Part shown: positions 58,706 through 64,000 of the stretch, piece by piece
Numbering within the stretch: position 1 is the stretch's first letter
Layout: each line of letters opens with the position of its first letter
Assembly: GCA_902494195.1 (NCBI GenBank)
Contig: CABUSH010000009.1
Span: 1 to 64,000 of the forward strand
Length of the DNA stretch: 64,000 bases
From: an uncultured Collinsella sp.
GTDB taxonomy: Bacteria > Actinomycetota > Coriobacteriia > Coriobacteriales > Coriobacteriaceae
Reading direction: 5' to 3'
The notes under the pieces: model-generated
Database searches by the model: none
What the model was told of the DNA's origin: nothing
What the model saw: only the letters and a program-made list of their open reading frames with translations
Position numbers and translations under genes: made by a program

Positions 58706-60604
58706 TTAATCCAACTCTTTTAAGCCATGCGCCAGCTGCCAGTACTCGCCGTGCTGGGCGAGCAGCTCTTCGTGCGTGCCGCGCTCGATGATGCGGCCGT
58801 GTTCGAGGACCATGATGGCGTCGGCGTCGCGGACAGTGGACAGGCGGTGCGCGATCATAAACGTGGTGCGACCGCGCATGATGCGGTCCATACCGCGCTC
58901 GATGAGCTTTTCGGTACGCGTGTCAATGGAGCTCGTGGCCTCGTCCAGGATGAGCACCGGCGGATCGGCGACGGCCACGCGCGCGATGGCGAGCAGCTGA
59001 CGCTGGCCCTGCGACAGGTTGGCGCCGTCGGCCGTGACCGGTGTGTCGTAGCCCCGCGGCAGGCGGCGGATAAACGAGTCGGCGCAGGCGGCCTCGGCAG
59101 CGGCGCGCACCTCCTCGTCGGTCGCGTCGAGCTTGCCAAAGCGGATGTTCTGCGCAATGGTGCCGCTAAACAGGTGCGTGTCCTGCAGCACAATGCCGAG
59201 CGACCCGCGCAGGCTGGCCTTGGCAATGTGCTTGACGTCGATGCCGTCGTACGTGATCTCGCCGTCATCGACCTCGTAGAAGCGGTTGATGAGGTTGGTG
59301 ATGGTCGTCTTGCCGGCGCCCGTGGAGCCCACAAACGCAATCTTTTGCCCCGGCTTGGCAAACAGGTTGAGGTCCGTGAGCACGCGGGCGCCCGGCACGT
59401 AGGAAAAGTCCACGGCATGGAAGCGCACGTCGCCGGCAAGCGGGACCAAGCCGCACGTGAGCTCGGTGCCGTCGGCGGCCACCGCGCGGCCTGACTCATC
59501 AACGGCTGCCACGTCATGCAAGTGCCCGTACGCGCCCACGCCCTGGCCCTCGGGAATCTTCCACGCCCACGCGGCGTCGCCCGTCTGCACCAGCTCCACG
59601 CAGCCCTCGTCCACCTCGGGCTCAAGGTCCATAGCCGCAAACAGGCGCTCGGCACCGGCCAACGCGTTGAGCAAGAAGTTGCCGAGCTGCGTAAACTGGT
59701 TGATGGGCATGGCGGCCTGGCGCACAAAGACCAGGTAGCTTGCAAGTGCGCCCACATCGGCGAGCCCCTTGATGCAGAGCATGCCGCCCGCCACGGCGAC
59801 GATGGCATAGTTGACGTAGCCAATCACGACGGTCATGGGCACCATGGAGTTGGCATAGCTCACGGCGGCGGTGCCGGTGCGGCGAAGCTCGTCGTTGCGG
59901 CAGGTGAAGCCGGCGACATTCGCTGCCTCACGGTTAAAGACCTTGATGACCTTTTGGCCCGAGACCATTTCTTCGATATATCCGTCCAGGTCGCCAAGCG
60001 ATGCCTGCTGGGCGGCAAAGAAACGCTTAGAGCGCGCGCCCGAGTAGCGCGCATACAGCACAATGGCCGCATCGCACACGAGTGTGATAATCGTGAGCTG
60101 CCAGTTAAGGATGATGAGCATAGCCGTGGTGCCCACAACCTGAATGGCGGCCTGAATCACGTTGGCAAAGCTGTTGTTGAGCGCCTCGGAGACGGTGTCG
60201 ACGTCGTTGGTGAAAAAACTCATGATGTCGCCCGAGCGCGTGCTGTCAAAATAACTGAGCGGCAGCGTCTGGATGTGCGCGAACAGGTCGCGGCGAATAT
60301 CGGACACCACGTGTTGGGCCGCGCGCACCATAATCTGCGAGTAGCCCAGGGCCGAGAGCACGCCCGCAGCGTAGATGATCGCCGTCAGGATGACCTGCTT
60401 GGCGAGCAGTTCCTCCCCGCCCGTGGCCAAACCGTTAACGATGGGGCGCACCATGTAGGTGCCGGCGAGGCTCGCGATGGCGGCAACGGAGGCGAGCACG
60501 CCCACCGCGAGCAACGAGAACTTGGCATGCCCCATGTAGGAGAGCAAGCGGCGTACAGTGCGCTTGAGGTCGGCCGGGCGTGCTTGGGCTGCGGTCTTAG
60601 GCAT
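58706..60604 (-). CDS. ABC exporter subunit (consensus ATPase site)
   Basis: 632 residues from MPKTAAQARPADLKRTV at 60604. Six-helix exporter domain, then Walker A GSTGAGKTT, signature LSQGQRQL, Walker B VLILDEATSSID and H-loop IAHRLST. An insertion of about 60 residues precedes the ATPase domain (GDAAWAWKIPEGQGVGAYGH and following), longer than in most relatives. The start overlaps the stop of the upstream ABC gene (ATGCCTAA), so both are made together as a heterodimer. Substrate unknown; drug or lipid export is typical. Confidence 0.9.
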   Translation of the reverse strand: MPKTAAQARPADLKRTVRRLLSYMGHAKFSLLAVGVLASVAAIASLAGTYMVRPIVNGLATGGEELLAKQVILTAIIYAAGVLSALGYSQIMVRAAQHVVSDIRRDLFAHIQTLPLSYFDSTRSGDIMSFFTNDVDTVSEALNNSFANVIQAAIQVVGTTAMLIILNWQLTIITLVCDAAIVLYARYSGARSKRFFAAQQASLGDLDGYIEEMVSGQKVIKVFNREAANVAGFTCRNDELRRTGTAAVSYANSMVPMTVVIGYVNYAIVAVAGGMLCIKGLADVGALASYLVFVRQAAMPINQFTQLGNFLLNALAGAERLFAAMDLEPEVDEGCVELVQTGDAAWAWKIPEGQGVGAYGHLHDVAAVDESGRAVAADGTELTCGLVPLAGDVRFHAVDFSYVPGARVLTDLNLFAKPGQKIAFVGSTGAGKTTITNLINRFYEVDDGEITYDGIDVKHIAKASLRGSLGIVLQDTHLFSGTIAQNIRFGKLDATDEEVRAAAEAACADSFIRRLPRGYDTPVTADGANLSQGQRQLLAIARVAVADPPVLILDEATSSIDTRTEKLIERGMDRIMRGRTTFMIAHRLSTVRDADAIMVLEHGRIIERGTHEELLAQHGEYWQLAHGLKELD

Positions 60605-62426
60605 GGCGCTCACCCCCTTCCAAGGGTGATCCGCATACGACGGAGGAAAACGGATCATTCGCGCAACCATCGTCGCTGCCGTCGCCGGCGTCCGCGTTCC
60701 TCGCAAACTCCATCTGCGAGGCATAAATCTCCTGGTATATGTTGTCGCCCGCTAGCAGTTCCTCGTGCGTGCCCACGCCGTGGACACGACCGTCGTCCAA
60801 TACCACAATGCGATCGGCATCCATGACACTCGCGATGCGCTGGGCGATGATGAGCACGGTCGCATCGGGAATCCGAGCGATGTGCTCGCGAATCTTTGCG
60901 TCGGTCGCCATATCGACCGCGCTGGTGGAGTCATCAAAAATGAGCACGCGCGGATGCTTGAGCAGCGTGCGCGCGATGCACAGGCGTTGCTTCTGGCCAC
61001 CCGAGACACCGGCGCCGCCTTGGCCCAACTCGCCGTCCAGCCCGCCGATGCGATCAAGGAACTCGTCCACGCACGCCGCGCGGCAAGCCGCGAGGAGCTC
61101 ATCGTCCGACGCCTGCGGATTGCCCCACTGCAGATTCTCGCGCACGGTGCCCGTAAACAGCACGTTCTTTTGCAGCACAATGCCCACGGCGTCGCGTAGG
61201 GTCGCGAGGTCGTAGTCACGCACGTCACGTCCGCCCACAAGCACGGCGCCCTCGGTAGCGTCGTACAGGCGCGCAATCAGCTGCACAAGTGAGCTCTTGC
61301 CCGAGCCCGTGCCGCCGAGGATGCCCACCGTCGAGCCGCTCTCGATGCGAAGGTCGATATGCTCGAGCACATCCTCGGCTGCATCCGTGCGGTATTTAAA
61401 GGAAACGTCGCGAAACTCGATACTGCCGTCCGCTGGCGCCGCAATCGCGAGGTCTCCCGCGGGGTTGGCGATAAAGGGCTCCTCATCGAGCACCTCGGCG
61501 ATACGGCCCACACTCGTAAGAGCGCGCGTGAGCAGCAAAAACACGTTGGAAATCATCATGAGCGAATTCATGATCAGCAGCACGTAGCTCATAAAGCCCG
61601 TGAGCGAGCCCACGCCCAGCTTGCCGGCGAGAATCATGCGGCCGCCAATCCACAGGATGGAGAGCGCAGCCACGTACATCGACAGCTGAAACACCGGCAG
61701 GTTGAGCACCGCGCTGCCAAAGGTCTTTGTCGCAGTGCGCGCGAGCTCGGTATTGACGGTGTCGAACTTGGCCTCCTCGTGCTCGGTACGAACGTAGGCC
61801 TTGACGGCACGCACGGCGGTGAGGTCTTCCTGTACCACGCCGTTGAGGTGGTCCATCGAGGTCTGGAGTTGGCGGTAGAGCGGGCTCACGCGATAGGTGA
61901 TGACGCCCAGCACGATTGCCAGCACGGGCAAGATGATCGCAAAGACGGTGGCGAGCGGGCGCGACAGCATCAGCGCGTAGATAAGGCCGACGATAAGCGT
62001 CACCGGGCCGCGCACCATAGGGCGAAAGCCGTTGCCCACAGCATTTTGGATAACGGTGATGTCCGTGGTCATGCGGGTGACGAGCGAGCTGGCGTCGTAG
62101 TTGTCCAGGTTGCCAAAGGCGAGCGTTTGAATCTTTTTGTACTCGGCCTCGCGCAGGTTAGCGCCTAGGCCCGAGGCAACGCGGGCGGACGTGCGGGCAT
62201 AACCCAAGCCCAGTACCAGCGAAAGCGCAGCGCACACCAACATGTACGCACCCTGTAGCAGCATGTAGTTGATATCACCCGCAGGCACGCCCACATCGAT
62301 GATGTTGGCCATGATGACCGGGATAAACAGCTCGAGCACCGTCTCGACCGACACAAAGAACACGCCGAGGATGGCATCGCGACGGTATGCCCCTAGATAG
62401 GAAAACAGTATTTTGAGATTGCGCAC
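60597..62426 (-). CDS. ABC exporter subunit (degenerate ATPase site)
   Basis: 609 residues; GTG start at 62426 after GGGGG. Exporter membrane domain, then Walker A GGTGSGKSS, signature VSGGQKQR, and Walker B VLIFDDSTSAVD: the catalytic Glu is replaced by Asp, as in the non-hydrolysing half of heterodimeric exporters such as TM287/288 and BmrCD. Its overlap with the partner gene supports this. First gene of the pair; a divergent MATE exporter gene lies 258 bases away. Confidence 0.9.
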   Translation of the reverse strand: MRNLKILFSYLGAYRRDAILGVFFVSVETVLELFIPVIMANIIDVGVPAGDINYMLLQGAYMLVCAALSLVLGLGYARTSARVASGLGANLREAEYKKIQTLAFGNLDNYDASSLVTRMTTDITVIQNAVGNGFRPMVRGPVTLIVGLIYALMLSRPLATVFAIILPVLAIVLGVITYRVSPLYRQLQTSMDHLNGVVQEDLTAVRAVKAYVRTEHEEAKFDTVNTELARTATKTFGSAVLNLPVFQLSMYVAALSILWIGGRMILAGKLGVGSLTGFMSYVLLIMNSLMMISNVFLLLTRALTSVGRIAEVLDEEPFIANPAGDLAIAAPADGSIEFRDVSFKYRTDAAEDVLEHIDLRIESGSTVGILGGTGSGKSSLVQLIARLYDATEGAVLVGGRDVRDYDLATLRDAVGIVLQKNVLFTGTVRENLQWGNPQASDDELLAACRAACVDEFLDRIGGLDGELGQGGAGVSGGQKQRLCIARTLLKHPRVLIFDDSTSAVDMATDAKIREHIARIPDATVLIIAQRIASVMDADRIVVLDDGRVHGVGTHEELLAGDNIYQEIYASQMEFARNADAGDGSDDGCANDPFSSVVCGSPLEGGERHA

Positions 62427-62684
62427 GCAGGTTCAACCCCCATCAAACGTTGTTCGCAAATGCACGTATTATTGCGCGCCGAATAATGGTGTCAAGTATT
62501 CCGAAATCGTTTTCTGCAAGGTTAGCGCCGGCGGCGAGTTCTCGTGATGTGTGTCCATATTCACTCGGAATAATGGTGCGCGAGACTTTTTCGCTTCGGC
62601 GTCAACACAAACCTTGACTCTACAATCGTTGTAGGGTTTTCACTACACTGGTACGTAAACGAACCCAGCCAGAAAGCCCCGCCC
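62427..62684. promoter_or_regulatory. divergent control region of ABC exporter and MATE genes
   Basis: GAATAATGGTG occurs twice (near 62479 and 62571), each beside CG-rich text. At 62617-62634 CCTTGACT is followed by CTACAA-TCG-TTGTAG, a perfect palindrome next to a -35-like TTGACT and before the MATE start; this resembles operators placed between -35 and -10 of MerR-type drug-efflux promoters. The assignment is an inference. Confidence 0.45.
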
Positions 62685-64000
62685 ATGGAACACGACCTCA
62701 CACGCGGCAATGTCCTTAAGACCATCGCGGTCTTTGCCCTGCCCTATATGCTCTCGTACTTTTTGCAGATGCTCTACGGCATGGCCGACCTGTACATGAT
62801 GGGGCAGTTTAGCGGCGCCGCCGGCATCACCGCCGTGGCAAATGGCGCTCAGACGCTCTATATGATTACCGTGGCACTCGTGGGCCTGGCCATGGGAACG
62901 ACGGTGATCGTCGGTCTCGCCGTGGGCTCGCGCCGCTTCGACCGCGCCGAGACCGCCATCGGCAATACCATCACGCTCTTTATGGGCGTCTCGGTGGTGC
63001 TGGCCGCTGTCCTGCTCGCGCTGTGCCCGCAAATCGTGGCACTCATTGGCACGCCGGCCGAGGCGGTCGAAGGAACCGCCGCCTACCTGCGCATCTGCTT
63101 TGTCGGCATTCCGTTTATCGCCGCATACAACATCCTCTCGGCCATCTTTCGCGGGTTGGGCGATTCGCGCTCGCCTATGTACGTGATCGGCGTGGCATGC
63201 ATCATCAACATCGCGCTCGATTTTCTGTTTATCGGGCACATGGGGCTCGGCCCCGTGGGCGCGGCACTCGGCACGGTGACCGCGCAGACGGCCAGCGTTG
63301 CCCTCGCGCTCGTGTGGCTTAAGAGCCGCCGCACGAACATCCACGTTAAGCGCAGCGACCTGCGCCCCCAGCCCGAGGTGCTCGGCAGTATTCTTAAGAT
63401 CGGCGTGCCCGTGGCCGTGCAGGACGGCTGCATCCAGGTGGCGTTTATGTTTATCACCGTCATCGCCAACCACCGCGGCTTGGTCGACGCCGCCGCCGTG
63501 GGCCTGGTCGAGAAGATGATCAGCTTCTTGTTCATTGTGCCGAGCTCCATGGGCGCCACCGTCAGCGCACTCACGGCGCAAAACGTCGGCGCGGGCAAGG
63601 GTGACCGCGCGCGTCAGGTACTCAAAGATGCCATGACGATCTCGGTGGTGTACGGCTGCCTGATCACGGCGCTGATGTGGCTGGTGGCACCGGCGTTTAT
63701 TGGCTTTTTTGCCAAGGACGCCGCGGTGGTCGCCGCCGGCACCGGCTATATGCGCAGTTATATTTTCGACGCGATTTTTGCCGGCATCCACATTTGCTTT
63801 AGCGGCTTTTTCGCTGCATACGGCAAGAGCTATATCGGCTTTGCGCACAACGTGCTGGCCGTGGCGCTCATTCGCGTGCCAGGCGCGTGGCTGCTGTCGA
63901 ACGCCTATTCCGATACGTTGTTTCCCATGGGCATCGCCTCGCCGTGCGGATCGATTTTGTCGGCGGTCATCTGTGTTGTCGCGTTTACCGTGCTCAACCG
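62685..64000 (+). CDS. MATE-family efflux transporter, 3' end cut by window edge
   Basis: Open for at least 438 codons from ATG 62685 (AGAAAG before it). LPYMLSYFLQMLYGMADLYM and later GVPVAVQDGCIQVAFMFITV are typical MATE membrane segments; eleven or twelve helices are visible before the edge. Such carriers export drugs or cationic compounds in exchange for Na+ or H+. It is divergent from the ABC exporter pair; both may be controlled from the shared spacer. Confidence 0.9.
   Translation, partial: MEHDLTRGNVLKTIAVFALPYMLSYFLQMLYGMADLYMMGQFSGAAGITAVANGAQTLYMITVALVGLAMGTTVIVGLAVGSRRFDRAETAIGNTITLFMGVSVVLAAVLLALCPQIVALIGTPAEAVEGTAAYLRICFVGIPFIAAYNILSAIFRGLGDSRSPMYVIGVACIINIALDFLFIGHMGLGPVGAALGTVTAQTASVALALVWLKSRRTNIHVKRSDLRPQPEVLGSILKIGVPVAVQDGCIQVAFMFITVIANHRGLVDAAAVGLVEKMISFLFIVPSSMGATVSALTAQNVGAGKGDRARQVLKDAMTISVVYGCLITALMWLVAPAFIGFFAKDAAVVAAGTGYMRSYIFDAIFAGIHICFSGFFAAYGKSYIGFAHNVLAVALIRVPGAWLLSNAYSDTLFPMGIASPCGSILSAVICVVAFTVLN

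Overview
The window looks like chromosomal DNA from a high-GC gut actinobacterium of the class Coriobacteriia, most probably Collinsella or a close relative. This is an inference from the GC-rich, strongly biased codon use, the type III glutamine synthetase, the fused MurT-GatD protein, the SpaA-type sortase pilus and the general gene repertoire; no rRNA is present to settle it. Both ends cut through genes: a ferredoxin-type protein at the left and a MATE exporter at the right. There are no transposases, prophage genes or CRISPR arrays.

Layout. 0-4.4 kb (minus): a 4Fe-4S protein, two glycerol-dehydrogenase paralogues and an iron alcohol dehydrogenase, the last three each a separate unit with a terminator or large palindrome between them. 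4.9-9.2 kb (plus): two related helical-repeat proteins of unknown function followed by a MurT-GatD fusion that amidates lipid II. 9.2-10 kb: a repeat-rich gap with tRNA-Glu. 10-12.1 kb (minus): glnA of type III. 12.5-18.3 kb (plus): metF, a free-standing MetH activation domain, metH without that domain, and a UPF0210/DUF711 gene. 18.5-23 kb: a methyltransferase, yhbY, and a 999-residue NTPase-SARP regulator. 23.4-28.4 kb (minus): nagB, an EIIA-Glc-like PTS protein, glmM, rpsI, rplM and a patatin-like lipase; amino-sugar use and cell-wall precursor supply sit together. 28.8-29.2 kb: tmRNA. 29.4-38.6 kb: a small unknown protein, a P1B-type ATPase with a small membrane partner, two ABC exporter-fold half-transporters divergent from an AraC regulator, and a DUF4143 ATPase. 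38.9-42.4 kb (minus): gatCAB. 42.8-51.8 kb (minus): a sortase C pilus locus (tip adhesin, minor pilin, major pilin, sortase) with a duplicated small-RNA/small-peptide cassette inside it. 52.3-62.4 kb (minus): a HAD phosphatase, an MFS carrier, moaA and a moaC-mobB fusion for molybdenum cofactor, a nuclease-like protein and a heterodimeric ABC exporter.

The most interesting non-coding signals are these. (1) Two copies of a ~140-nt structured element, one just after the DUF711 gene and one just after gatB. They share three identical blocks and a 9-bp stem with compensatory changes, so they are a strong candidate for a structured RNA family. (2) A tandemly duplicated cassette of a putative ~100-nt RNA converging on a 50-residue membrane peptide, which resembles a type I toxin-antitoxin layout. 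(3) A G8 homopolymer that puts the signal peptide of the pilus tip adhesin out of frame with its body, which suggests phase variation. (4) At least two families of dispersed intergenic palindromes (about 35 bp and 65 bp), plus long operator-like palindromes beside the second glycerol dehydrogenase paralogue and the DUF4143 ATPase gene.
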